Assembly: GCA_015350385.1 (NCBI GenBank)
Contig: WNKI01000003.1
Span: 250,644 to 314,643, forward strand
DNA: 64,000 bases
Origin: Aculops lycopersici
Lineage: Eukaryota > Arthropoda > Arachnida > Trombidiformes > Eriophyidae
Direction of reading: 5' to 3'
Position 1 is the first letter of the stretch; each line of letters starts with the position of its first letter. Positions 41,710-51,309 of this stretch are shown here, in pieces. The notes below the pieces were generated by a model. It worked only from the letters and a program-made list of their open reading frames with translations, was not told the DNA's origin and searched no databases. A program made the position numbers and the translations under genes.

Positions 41710-43113
41710 ATTGATATATATCACGTATCATCTCTAGACTAGTAGAAAGTATTAGGAACTTGCCGATTGAACATAAAACCAAGGAGACAAAAAATTATCA
41801 AAAATATATTTAGCATAAACCCAGTCACATATATGATAGCAAGTGTCTAAACTCAATCTTGTATTTAATCAAAATGAACTATCTCAACTACTACCAGTTA
41901 CAATTGCGAGAGCTAGCCTTCACTCGCATGTTGGTATACATCAATGAATAAAGTTTGCGCAGAAGGTACTCTTGATTCACAAAAATTTCAACTTTTTACA
42001 AGCAGTTTTGGTTTAGGTAGATCAAGCACCGTGTTCGAGATATAACCTAATGATAGAAGTAAAGCAAATAGGCAGCAATTATGAGGTCTAGATCGCCGAA
42101 AATTTTTAAGCTTCCGGTTTCATGAGAATACTAAATCTCATCAGTGATTTCCTGATTACTAACCTTACAAGAGAGTGCTACCGGTCATTAGTGCATCGTC
42201 AAACATGGTTTGGCACAAAAAGTATTCCTGATTCTCTCTGTACATATCCCAAACAATCACTCAAGACGAAGCGTAGACTGTCTTTTTTAATTCGACAAAT
42301 TTGTTCTCAAGGTGGTGGCCCCAACGTGCTTGTTTCAACAGGTAGTGTAGCGTTGGTGTTTATGATAAAAGTCCAAGGCGCAGTCTCTGTAATGGTGGAG
42401 ATGATAACAGGTGAGTGTGTTGTTTTGGCCGTCGTTAAAGTTAGCGGGGGCGGCGTTATGGGTTCAAGCGCAGTTGTGGTCGGTGATGATGTGGTATTTT
42501 TGTCATGATTGGCTACTCAATTGTCGTAGTGGTGAGAGATGAAGTCACCGATGGCTCAGTGCTCATAGTATAAAATTGCACTTCATTCTATGGAAAAATC
42601 GGCATTTCCATCTGAGGAACACCGGTGAAGGAGATAAAGTTGTTTGAGGATAAAGAGGTTTTAGTAATTGGGTCTCAACGAGGTTTCAGTAATTGGGATG
42701 GCACCAACAGATTTGTTGTATAATTGTTTCTCTCAAGCAAACTTTGAGTCAAGGTTGAAATGTTAAATCTTTCAAATATTCACACTCAAGTGTATGTTTC
42801 AGTAAATATTTACTATGATAAAGCCTCTACAACGAATGACCCCTTTCCGGTCGTATCTGAGAGCTTCCTGCACAGTGTACCATTCACTAAAACCAACACT
42901 GCTCGTAACAAATCCAACTTTTCCTGAGTAGAGGAGGCGCTCACCGCAAATTTTATATTAACTTGCATGTGCACAAACATGCGAGTGAAGGTGTAAACAA
43001 ACTCCTAATTTGCCGGTTGCCTCTTTCAATCGAATCCGTTATTAATGGATTGAAGAAAACCTTAAATTGCATCCTATATCAATATTCATTTGACAATCCA
43101 TACAAACATCAAT
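41710..43113. other. Intergenic region before CDC40
   Basis: About 1.4 kb. It includes a polyadenylation signal at 41947, two long but unconvincing overlapping frames on opposite strands around 42120-42520 (Val-rich on plus, Thr/Pro-rich on minus, the latter without a start codon), and a 25-bp imperfect tandem repeat at 42655-42699. Confidence 0.4.
42655..42699. repeat. Two-copy imperfect tandem repeat (about 25 bp)
   Basis: GAGGTTTTAGTAATTGGG is followed after seven bases by GAGGTTTCAGTAATTGGG. Only two copies are seen. Confidence 0.65.
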
Positions 43114-44772
43114 ATGACTGACCAAAACAAGAGTGCCAGTAGTAGCATTCCCAGACGGTTCGACCTAAGTAAGTACAAGGTTTGCGCGGCTCCGAAATTC
43201 AAACCTGAGGATGTGGAAAAACTGGACCAAGAAGATCCAAGCAAGCAATTAGATCTGAGACAGGTTAAAGAGTTGCAATATAATCCAGAATATTCTGAGC
43301 TCAAGAAAGCCGAGGCCAGGCAACAAAAAGAGCTCGAGCAGCAGGGCAAATTAATAAAGAAGAATACTCTGACAGGTTACTTCGAAACAACCCACCTAAA
43401 TGAGGCTCAATTCGAGGAGCAGCGTAGGAATTTCCAATTCAAGGGCATCGCCGCTAGCACTGCCGATAAGCCGAATGATGAAATAAGAAGTCTCAGAGAG
43501 GAGACATCTAGAATGCTAGATGGTTCAAAATTAAACAAATCCAAAAGGAGAGTGAGGAATGATGATCCAACTGATATCGACTGCTACTCAGGTCCTTGGG
43601 CTGCGTTTGAGGATGAGAGGCATAGTTGTAAACCAAATGAAGAGGACGCAGCAATAATCGCCGAGTATATGGCTAAGAAGAAGAAACGAAGATCTCAACC
43701 AGCAGGTGAAGAAGCAAGCCAAAGCGAAGCCGATCAAGAGAGAGCTCAACTTCACATTAAGGACCCATATGATTATCAGGGTAGATCATTCTTGCAAGCA
43801 CCTCGAGATCTCGACAACGTGAATCTATATGCAGAATCTTCGCCAGAAGGTTGTCATATACCCACCACCTGTGGTCATACTTTCAAGGGTCACACTAAGG
43901 AACTGACTGCAATCAAGTATTTTCCCAAAACCGCCCACCTGCTACTATCCTCTTCTCTTGACGGCAAGGTGAAACTATGGGAAATGTACAAGGAACGCCG
44001 TTGTGTCATGACCTATTATGGCCACAAACATGGAGTTAAAGATATCTGTTTCAATTTAGGTGGTGATAGGTTTGTCAGCGCAAGTTATGATAGGTATTGC
44101 AAATTGTGGGACACAGAGACTGGCCAATGTATCCAAAGATTCACCAATGGCAAGATGGCTTATTGCGTCAAATTCAATCCGGACCCGGAACACTCACATT
44201 TGTTCTTGGCCGGAATGGACAACAAGAAGATCATTTGTTGGGATTGTAGGTCTGGTGAGATTGTTCAGGAGTATGACAGGCATTTAGGTGCTATCAATTC
44301 TATAACATTTGTCGATGAAAACAGGAAGTTCATTAGTTCATCAGATGACAAGTCGATGAGAGTTTGGGAATGGGATATTCCTGTCGATGTCAAATATATC
44401 GCTGATCCAACACTACACTCGATGCCCGCCGTCACCCCATCGCCCAATAACAAACGACTTCTATGTCAATCTATGGATAATAAGATACAAGCCTTTTCAT
44501 GTCATGGCAAGTTCAAGCTGGACAATAAGAAGGTTTTTAAGGGACATATGGTAGCAGGCTACGCTTGTGTACCAGATTTTTCTTGCGACATGAGTCTGGT
44601 AGTCAGCGGCGATGCTGATGGTAAGCTCTTTTTCTGGAGCTGGAGCTCGACAAAACTCATCAAAACTTTTAAGGCTCACGACCGCACATGTATAAGTGTG
44701 ATTTGGCATCCTCACGAGAAGCGTAAACTAGTAACTGCAGGTTGGGATAATTTAATAAAAATATGGGAGTGA
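43114..44772 (+). CDS. CDC40: Pre-mRNA processing factor 17 (CDC40/PRP17), WD40 splicing factor
   Basis: A single-exon 552-residue protein. The ATG at 43114 (MTDQNKSAS) is used because the eight codons before it start with TTG. The N-terminal half carries the PRP17 signatures VKELQYNPEYSEL, LTGYFETTHLNEAQFEEQRR, GPWAAFEDE and DPYDYQGRSFLQ. The C-terminal half (from about 255) is a seven-bladed WD40 propeller with near-invariant stretches such as RRCVMTYYGH, YDRYCKLWDTETGQCIQRFTN, GEIVQEYDRHLGA, DKSMRVWEWDIPVD and FKGHMVAGYAC. The protein acts in the second catalytic step of splicing. Its strong conservation and full length indicate a functional spliceosome despite the intron-poor genome. Its stop lies 191 bp from the convergent photolyase stop. 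Confidence 0.96.
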   Translation: MTDQNKSASSSIPRRFDLSKYKVCAAPKFKPEDVEKLDQEDPSKQLDLRQVKELQYNPEYSELKKAEARQQKELEQQGKLIKKNTLTGYFETTHLNEAQFEEQRRNFQFKGIAASTADKPNDEIRSLREETSRMLDGSKLNKSKRRVRNDDPTDIDCYSGPWAAFEDERHSCKPNEEDAAIIAEYMAKKKKRRSQPAGEEASQSEADQERAQLHIKDPYDYQGRSFLQAPRDLDNVNLYAESSPEGCHIPTTCGHTFKGHTKELTAIKYFPKTAHLLLSSSLDGKVKLWEMYKERRCVMTYYGHKHGVKDICFNLGGDRFVSASYDRYCKLWDTETGQCIQRFTNGKMAYCVKFNPDPEHSHLFLAGMDNKKIICWDCRSGEIVQEYDRHLGAINSITFVDENRKFISSSDDKSMRVWEWDIPVDVKYIADPTLHSMPAVTPSPNNKRLLCQSMDNKIQAFSCHGKFKLDNKKVFKGHMVAGYACVPDFSCDMSLVVSGDADGKLFFWSWSSTKLIKTFKAHDRTCISVIWHPHEKRKLVTAGWDNLIKIWE

Positions 44773-44963
44773 AAAGATTCCTCTTTTATCTTTATCCCTG
44801 GTGAGATCATTTGCAATAAGTACGATTTTTGCACAAATTCGTTGGCAATGAGTCCACTTTGTGTTGCATATGTTAGTGACTTGTTGAATTGATTCACATC
44901 CGAATATTTTGATTTCATCGCGTGTCTTACTTTCTTCATTATCTTCTATAGATGTGTGAATAC

Positions 44964-46550
44964 TCAGGGGAACTTGCTGTAGATTCGTATGAAATGATGC
45001 ACATCAAATTTACGAGCGCATCCGTTATAGTTCATGTACCTAATCTTACCAAAGATAGGTCTCTCTGTCCAACCTCGATCATGGACACCCATCATAGACC
45101 ACATGATACCGACATATCCATTCGGGTCTCGACCGTCCATCTCATACTTGTCATTAAGAAAGTTACCGATTCTAATAGCCTCCTCAACATTGGGTGTCCA
45201 CTCAAGTATCTTCTTGGCCCAATACATGCGCATATATCCGTGCATCTTACCCTCTCTGAGCATTTGAATTTGGCAAGCATTCCAACATTTATCATGAGTT
45301 TTGGCATACTGGAGCTCCTCCTGAGTGTAGATGAACTCACGTTTATCTCTCCTATGTTCTTCATGAGTTTTCTTGGCCCAATCCCAGGCTCCGTCATAGT
45401 TGTCGTAGTCGGGTTGAAAGAAGCAGTAATTGTCCGACAGTTCACGTCGCACTACAGCCTCCTCAAAGAATGCGTCCACACTCTTGCTTGCCTTCGACTT
45501 GTACTCTGGCTTTGTTACAGTAAGAATTGCCCTTTGGACGGATATTTGACCGAAGTGAAAGTATGGCGATAGACAGGACAGTGCATGTTTTGTAGGGATG
45601 TTACGATCGTCGTCGTACCTCTTCAATCGTTGAGTGATAAACTCATATAACATCTTGTAAGCATTGAGAGTTCCTGGCTTGGCCCATGTAATAGGCCTTA
45701 CCGTCTCATCCACCTTCAAGTGCTTCCATGCCTCGTTCCAATCTGCAGGCTCGGCCTGAACATCAGGTTGATATGGATGCTTATCTAGTGCTGGAATCTC
45801 AAATAACCAATCCTTGAGCATTGCGTGCAACTTTGGCCTTAAGCTCCTTGCACCAAATTCCACCTTGTTGGATAGCACCCAGCATGGTATTATATTATGA
45901 GCATCAACTTGATACAGAGGGATCTGCTTCTTGGCCAACTTCTTGCCCGCTTCCTCCACCCAACTTAGTGGGTCTCTCAGTGGCATAAAGTCACAGACAA
46001 CAAGGTCGACTTGATTGTCATGGCAATAGTCAACAATCATATCCTTGGCATAACCTAGCTCTAGGTGAAACTGGATACCAAGCTTCTGGCATTGTTTCTC
46101 CACTTGCTCCAGACCTCTGAGCATAAAATCATACTGACGGATACCGGCGACACTGTAGTGTGACATCAAATAGAAGGTGACATACAAGGGACACTTGTGC
46201 TGAAGAGCAAACTTCTGGGCACAAATTAAGGCATAGTTGTCGTCGACTCTTTGATCTCTGAACATCCAGTAGGCTACTCCTCGGTATTCGCCTTTAGTTT
46301 TTACAGGCACCCCATTGATCGATCGCGAGCGTCTCTCGTCATACTTGTAATCCAAAATAGAATCGCAACATGTTGACTTATCCTCTTTCATTTGTGTTAA
46401 GAACTTCTTGAATCCAGCCTCATCAATAGGCTTCCTCTCACCAAAGCCAAAGTCTAAATCTGTTGGCTTCTCATTGTCGAGAGATGAGAGTGATCGACTT
46501 GAATCGCTCTTGAATTCCTCCAAAGTTTCTTTCTTCGGACGCTTGCTCAT
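44964..46550 (-). CDS. phr: Class II CPD photolyase (deoxyribodipyrimidine photolyase)
   Basis: A single-exon 528-residue protein from the ATG at 46550 (MSKRPKKET). An upstream in-frame ATG at 46673 would add 41 residues. The class II signatures are clear: YWMFRDQRVDDNYAL near the N-terminus, FFEEAVVRRELSDNYCF, DKCWNACQIQML, GYMRMYWAKKILEW, NDKYEMDGRDPNGYVGIMWSMMGVHDRGW and PIFGKIRYMNY. The enzyme uses FAD and blue light to split UV-induced cyclobutane pyrimidine dimers. Placental mammals lack it, and its retention suits a small, pale animal living on sunlit surfaces. A basic segment (KRPKK) at the start is a possible nuclear signal. The longer N-terminus has no acidic residues and could be mitochondrial. 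It is divergent from twinfilin. Confidence 0.95.
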   Translation of the reverse strand: MSKRPKKETLEEFKSDSSRSLSSLDNEKPTDLDFGFGERKPIDEAGFKKFLTQMKEDKSTCCDSILDYKYDERRSRSINGVPVKTKGEYRGVAYWMFRDQRVDDNYALICAQKFALQHKCPLYVTFYLMSHYSVAGIRQYDFMLRGLEQVEKQCQKLGIQFHLELGYAKDMIVDYCHDNQVDLVVCDFMPLRDPLSWVEEAGKKLAKKQIPLYQVDAHNIIPCWVLSNKVEFGARSLRPKLHAMLKDWLFEIPALDKHPYQPDVQAEPADWNEAWKHLKVDETVRPITWAKPGTLNAYKMLYEFITQRLKRYDDDRNIPTKHALSCLSPYFHFGQISVQRAILTVTKPEYKSKASKSVDAFFEEAVVRRELSDNYCFFQPDYDNYDGAWDWAKKTHEEHRRDKREFIYTQEELQYAKTHDKCWNACQIQMLREGKMHGYMRMYWAKKILEWTPNVEEAIRIGNFLNDKYEMDGRDPNGYVGIMWSMMGVHDRGWTERPIFGKIRYMNYNGCARKFDVHHFIRIYSKFP

Positions 46551-47256
46551 AATGCTTGTGGTGGTTAATGGCGAAGATTTAAATATATTAGAGAAAAAAG
46601 ATCTTGATAAGTTGGGTGCTACTAAACTAAAATAGATATTTGAATGTCTATAAACTACGCCCAACAAATACATTTGTAACGGAACTCAAGAGTTATGGGG
46701 CACGGGTTTGTTTTCTTTACGCGCTGAGAGAAGTTCTCGCCGGAAAAAGTTCTCGTTCAGCGCAGCTCTCTACATCGTGGCAGCCGGCCGTCCAGTCTGC
46801 CAAACACAGAGAACTTCCCGATGCTTTACTCCAAAAATCTTTATCTTTATCTCTGTCTCTGTCCTGTACAAGTTGCTACAACTCCCTTGTCCCCTTGTAT
46901 GGGCGGCGTGCAGACGAAATAAAGCAGTGTAAAATATTCAAAATAATCCGAGATTTGCATCACTCAATGTTATTCTACATTCATCTAAATCAAATTAAAT
47001 CATTTGAGGTCTCGGAATTAACAATCTAATTTGCCCAGAAGATAAGCGCATGTCGCGCCGACTTCATAAATCACTCAATATTTTGATCCATATGAGACCC
47101 TAGGGCTCGTCAGTCCCGTTTTGGCCATCTCTGTTGTCAAGCTGCTAAGTTTGCAATCCCAATTAAACCTCGGAAAGGAGAAAATATTGATCGCCAAGTT
47201 ACTTATAATACTCGAAACTTGACAGCAAGCAAAGGCGCCCTTTTAGTTATTTAGAT
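46551..47256. other. Divergent region between photolyase and twinfilin
   Basis: About 700 bp. The first 123 bp could be coding if the photolyase initiates at 46673. The rest has no coding frame I can support and presumably holds two opposed promoters. Confidence 0.45.
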
Positions 47257-48651
47257 ATGTCACACCAAACTGGAATTCATGCTAGTGATGAATTGAAGGT
47301 TATATTTGCCAAATGCAAGTCGCAACGGGAGATTCGCTGCTTAAAGTTGTCGATCGATAAGGAAAAATTGGTTTGCGATGACAAGAGATTAATGTCCGTC
47401 TCTAGCAACAATCTTGACTGGAAACAGGATTGGCGCACTTATATGGTAGAGAGCTTTTTGCCAAAACAACGACCCTGTTATGTTTTGTTTAGGTTAACTC
47501 CTAACAAGGACAATCAGGAAATCACTGTTGTTCCGCCTCCAAAACCCGCACACCTTCAATCAGCAACTACATCAGCAACACCCACAACATCCACCTCGAC
47601 AACAGCAACACCTGTGACAACATCCACCTCGAAGCCGAGCAAAACATCATCGCTTGTGTCCAAGTTAGGTCCACCGAAACTAGCAAGTATACTTACGAAT
47701 AGCTTAAGTAACAACAACAATAACAACAGTAACAACAACCTCAACTCTGGCAAGCAAGCTGAACTCTCATTGCCAGATGAGGCGGCCAAAGATCAGTGGC
47801 TTTTCGTGAGCTGGACTCCCGAAAGTAGCTCTGTCCGAGATAAAATGATTTATGCATCGACCAAGTCAACCGTTAAACAAGAATTTGGCGGCGGCTCCAT
47901 CTTTGCTGATTATTTTGTTGCATCACTTGAGGATCTTCCCGTAGAATCAGTAACCAAATGGGTCGAACGAAAGCAACATATTCGTGGTGGCCATGTTGAC
48001 CTGAATGAATTGTCACTCAGCGAGCAAGAGTTACAACAAGTCAAGATGGACGAAGCAGCTTTATGTGCCGATTTATTGGCTGCAGCAATCAATCAGAAAA
48101 ATCAGAAGAGCAAGAGTTTGCCCAATATTGAAATGCCAATTGCAGATGAAGCTATAACAGCTTTATATGATTTTAAACAAGGAAACTCAGCTTATGTTCA
48201 ATTAAGTATCGATCCAAAGAGCGAGACAATCTTATTGGAGAGGAGCGAGCCGGCTAGCGATTTTGACTTGACAAAAAAGTCAATCTCCTCGCTTTCTCCC
48301 AAAGATCATGCAAGATATCATTTGGTGTCGTACAATCACCAACATAATAAGAAACAAACCAAAGCAACATTATTTATTTACTCAATCCCGTCCTCAGGAT
48401 GTCCAGTGAAAGAACGAATGCTTTATTCATCTGTCAAGAATTCATTGTTGCAAGTGATACAAGAGGAGTCGAAGATCGGCATCACCGTCGATCGTCGCAT
48501 CGAAACTGATGACTTGTCTGAACTGACCGATAAATACTTATATGAGGAACTGTATCCCGCTGATGCTACCCAATCGACACCCCAAGCTTTTGCAAAGCCA
48601 AAAGGGCCATCGAAAACAAGTGCTTCGTCGGCAAGAAGGCGCGTGATGTAG
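47257..48651 (+). CDS. twf: Twinfilin, two-ADF-H-domain actin monomer-binding protein
   Basis: A single-exon 464-residue protein. It begins MSHQTGIHASDELKVIFA, the conserved twinfilin start. ADF-H 1 is split: residues 1-83 and 179-225 are family-like (WLFVSWTPE, VRDKMIYASTKSTVKQEFGGG), while about 84-178 is a Thr/Ser/Pro then poly-Asn insertion. ADF-H 2 follows (about 295-430, with YVQLSIDPKSETILLE, RYHLVSYNH, SCPVKERMLYSSVKNSLL-like) and ends with the tail EELYPADA...KPKGPSKTS, the region known to bind capping protein. Twinfilin sequesters ADP-actin and caps or depolymerises barbed ends. Normal length is about 340-350 residues; the excess here is essentially the insertion. AATAAA is at 48986. 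Confidence 0.93.
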   Translation: MSHQTGIHASDELKVIFAKCKSQREIRCLKLSIDKEKLVCDDKRLMSVSSNNLDWKQDWRTYMVESFLPKQRPCYVLFRLTPNKDNQEITVVPPPKPAHLQSATTSATPTTSTSTTATPVTTSTSKPSKTSSLVSKLGPPKLASILTNSLSNNNNNNSNNNLNSGKQAELSLPDEAAKDQWLFVSWTPESSSVRDKMIYASTKSTVKQEFGGGSIFADYFVASLEDLPVESVTKWVERKQHIRGGHVDLNELSLSEQELQQVKMDEAALCADLLAAAINQKNQKSKSLPNIEMPIADEAITALYDFKQGNSAYVQLSIDPKSETILLERSEPASDFDLTKKSISSLSPKDHARYHLVSYNHQHNKKQTKATLFIYSIPSSGCPVKERMLYSSVKNSLLQVIQEESKIGITVDRRIETDDLSELTDKYLYEELYPADATQSTPQAFAKPKGPSKTSASSARRRVM

Positions 48652-49330
48652 TTATCCACAGGAGTAATCAACCAGTCGAACAAGCATATAATGAATCATG
48701 ATATGTAGAGAGCATGACCTGATCTACATGATGAAAGTAAAAAAGCTCTTATAAGTTTGAAGTTTTTTTGTTTCTAGAATTACTCTCTCTTACTATATCT
48801 TGCTTGTACAGAAAGTCTGCCCTATCCGAGTTCAGTTGTTATTTTCTAGCTTCTTACAAGTTATGTGGCCCCCTCATTACCTTCAAACCTTTAGCTGCAG
48901 CGGAAGAAGCGAGTTGCAGATCGAGAAGTTGGGTCAATTAAGTGCCTCAAGCTCGTTAATTTAGCGAGTGACCCGTGATTTGTGGAATAAATAAACATAG
49001 ATTTCGCGAATATTCTGTTCAATTGATTGAGTGCTTTTGATCGATTTATGAAATGATTGTAGTCATTATAGTAGATTCAAAAACTCAATGACAAGATTGT
49101 TTGGTGCAATCTTTAGTAGTTCGAAGAGAATCCACAGGTTGCTCGGTCAAAGAAATTTGCAGCTCACCTCACTCGCGAGTTGAGAGTAGCAGCGAGAAAT
49201 GAGGTGGGGAAGAGAAGAGAGGGGCTGCATGCGAGAAATGAAAAATTCAATTAAGGATAAGACCATCTTACATGTATGTTAGAGGAAAGAGGAAAGTGGG
49301 ATCCTAGTGTTATATAGATGGTATATCGCC
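48652..49330. other. Intergenic: twinfilin 3' UTR and PEX2 promoter
   Basis: About 680 bp; polyadenylation signals AATAAATAAA at 48986. The last 100 bp are purine-rich. No coding sequence or RNA gene seen. Confidence 0.45.
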
Positions 49331-50203
49331 ATGAATATTAGGCCATCTAATCGTGTCCACCAGCTGGAAGCTCACAGTTTGGACCAAAGTTTTGTTAGTA
49401 TTGTCGACGAATATGTTGATTCGCTGAAACTTGAAAGGTTTGGCGAGGAACTCAAAATTGTCTTGAAGTTATACTCCACACTTAATCATGTTAATGACGG
49501 TGAGACTATTGGTATGCAAGTTTATCAAATGAGATATTTTGGACAAAATAAACTGAAGAGAATCTTGTTAACTTGTTCAAACTTGATTATTCCTTACATA
49601 GCCAAGAAGAGCGATCAATTCCAAAATTTGCTATCGGAGTCAACCCACCAACAATATGGATTGAATATGCCATGGCTATCTATAGACAATATAATACTAT
49701 TACTAAGAGGTTTAAGTGTGATAAACTTTCTCAATTTTCTAAGATCTGGCAAAAATTTAACGCTGCAAGAGAAGGTATTCAATATGATCCCAGGACTTTC
49801 AGAAAAGGCTCACAACCGAGGTGTTGCAACAAACAAGGTGCAGATGGAATTGATGTACCGAGTGATAGTATGGAAGGTAATCGCAGAGTTTCTTACGACA
49901 ACAATTCCCTTGATCAACTTTTCCAAAGTCAAGAACCAATTGCTCAAGATGACTGGATTTTTACCAAAAATGACAAACCAGATCAAGTTAGCCGAAAAGA
50001 TTTTAGCTCAATCTCAGAGCGGATATTGTGCTATTTGCAACAAACAACCATTCAATCCATTTATTATTGGATGTCGACACGTATTTTGTTATTATTGCTT
50101 GCATTCCAATAATGAAGATAACTACATTTGTCTGCAATGCAATTACTGTACAGAGGATAATTCACAGGTGCAAAGATTCAAGACGCTAGTATCTGCTGAA
50201 TAA
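49331..50203 (+). CDS. PEX2: Peroxin-2 (PEX2), peroxisomal RING-type E3 ligase subunit
   Basis: A single-exon 290-residue protein. The ATG at 49331 (MNIRPSNRVHQLEAHSLDQ) is preferred; the longer frame starts at GTG. N-terminal residues match the PEX2/10/12 membrane domain: RVHQLEAHSLDQSF, then a QVYQMRYF-type segment, and several hydrophobic helices. The C-terminal RING finger (about 238-280) reads CAICNKQPFNPFIIGCRHVFCYYC...CLQC, keeping the metal ligands. PEX2, PEX10 and PEX12 form the membrane ubiquitin ligase that monoubiquitinates PEX5 for its recycling from peroxisomes. Its stop codon lies only 17 bp from the convergent PSAT1 stop, so their 3' UTRs must overlap. Confidence 0.88.
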   Translation: MNIRPSNRVHQLEAHSLDQSFVSIVDEYVDSLKLERFGEELKIVLKLYSTLNHVNDGETIGMQVYQMRYFGQNKLKRILLTCSNLIIPYIAKKSDQFQNLLSESTHQQYGLNMPWLSIDNIILLLRGLSVINFLNFLRSGKNLTLQEKVFNMIPGLSEKAHNRGVATNKVQMELMYRVIVWKVIAEFLTTTIPLINFSKVKNQLLKMTGFLPKMTNQIKLAEKILAQSQSGYCAICNKQPFNPFIIGCRHVFCYYCLHSNNEDNYICLQCNYCTEDNSQVQRFKTLVSAE

Positions 50204-50220
50204 AATATTAGCAGCTCACT

Positions 50221-51309
50221 TTAATTGGAGTATCTCTTTCTGAAATCTTGCATAAAGTCTGCAAGTCTCTGGGTGTCTTCGAGTGAAATTCCATGATACA
50301 GAGAAGCCCTGAATCCACCCACTGATCTATGACCCTTAAGCTCAAACAAGTTGGCTGCCTTAGCTTCCTCCAAAAACTTGGACTCTAAATCCTTATTAGC
50401 CAATAGAAAGACTACATTCATTCTACTACGGCTACTCTTGTCCACTGGATTGGTGTAAAATCCACCCGAGTTATCAATTAGATCATATAGTAGGGATGAC
50501 TTTTTCTTACTAAACTCATCCATAGCCTCGAGACCTCCACGTTCTAACATCCACTTGAAACATAATCCAGCAATGTAGATGGCAAAAGTTAGTGGCGTGT
50601 TGTACAACGATCTATTTTCGTCCATTACCTTGTAGTTTTGGATGGTTGGAGTGAATCGCATCTGCTTGCCAATCAGGTCCTTGCGAACAATTACTATGGC
50701 CAACCCAGCAAGACCACAATTCTTTTGCGAGCCGGCGAAAATAACCCCGAATTTGCTGACATCAATAGGTCGCGACAAAAAGTTGGATGTCATGTCGCTA
50801 ACAAGTGGAATTTTCGACTTAGTTTCTGGGACATAGTTGAACTCCACTCCTTGGATGGTCTCATTGTCGCAAAAGTACCTATAGACTGCATCATTTGGCT
50901 CCTGAAGCTCGTCTATTGTTGGCATCCTATCGAAGAATTGCTTGTTAACCTTTGCATACTTCTCTGCATCCTTGGCGGCCATTTTAGACCAGATTCCACT
51001 GATTATATAATCAAGATTTAACTTATCAAATTCTTGGCATAGGTTCATGGGAACTGAATCAAATTGAGTCTTGGCGCCACCGTGCATAAACAGGATGGAG
51101 TAGTTGTCAGGAACTTTCATCAATTTTCTTAGGTTTTGCTCGGTCTCGGTGATGATATTGTCAAAATCCTTTGACCTATGGCTCATTTCCATGACACTGA
51201 TGCCTAGATTATTGTAATCTAGGAACTCCCGGTGTGCCTGTTCCATGACCTCATTGGGTATCTTGGCCGGTCCAGCCGTGAAGTAGATTTTCTTCAATCC
51301 TTGACTCAT
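50221..51309 (-). CDS. PSAT1: Phosphoserine aminotransferase (PSAT1)
   Basis: A single-exon 362-residue protein from the ATG at 51309 (MSQGLKKIYFTAGPAKIP); the longer frame begins with TTG. It is a PLP-dependent class V aminotransferase: FTAGPAKIP, SVMEMSHRSKDF, FMHGGAKTQFDSVPMNL, SDMTSNFLSRPID and GVIFAGSQKNCGLAG, the last carrying the Schiff-base lysine. The C-terminal MNVVFLL and GHRSVGGFRASLYHG bind substrate phosphate. It converts 3-phosphohydroxypyruvate and glutamate to phosphoserine and 2-oxoglutarate, the second step of serine synthesis. Length equals that of animal PSAT1 (about 370). It is divergent from ferrochelatase. Confidence 0.95.
   Translation of the reverse strand: MSQGLKKIYFTAGPAKIPNEVMEQAHREFLDYNNLGISVMEMSHRSKDFDNIITETEQNLRKLMKVPDNYSILFMHGGAKTQFDSVPMNLCQEFDKLNLDYIISGIWSKMAAKDAEKYAKVNKQFFDRMPTIDELQEPNDAVYRYFCDNETIQGVEFNYVPETKSKIPLVSDMTSNFLSRPIDVSKFGVIFAGSQKNCGLAGLAIVIVRKDLIGKQMRFTPTIQNYKVMDENRSLYNTPLTFAIYIAGLCFKWMLERGGLEAMDEFSKKKSSLLYDLIDNSGGFYTNPVDKSSRSRMNVVFLLANKDLESKFLEEAKAANLFELKGHRSVGGFRASLYHGISLEDTQRLADFMQDFRKRYSN

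Noticed and set aside
44712..44939. A 75-codon minus-strand ORF beginning MKKVRHAMKSKYSDV between photolyase and CDC40
   Set aside because: It overlaps the CDC40 coding end antisense, has AT-driven Lys/Ile composition and no recognised family. Probably chance.
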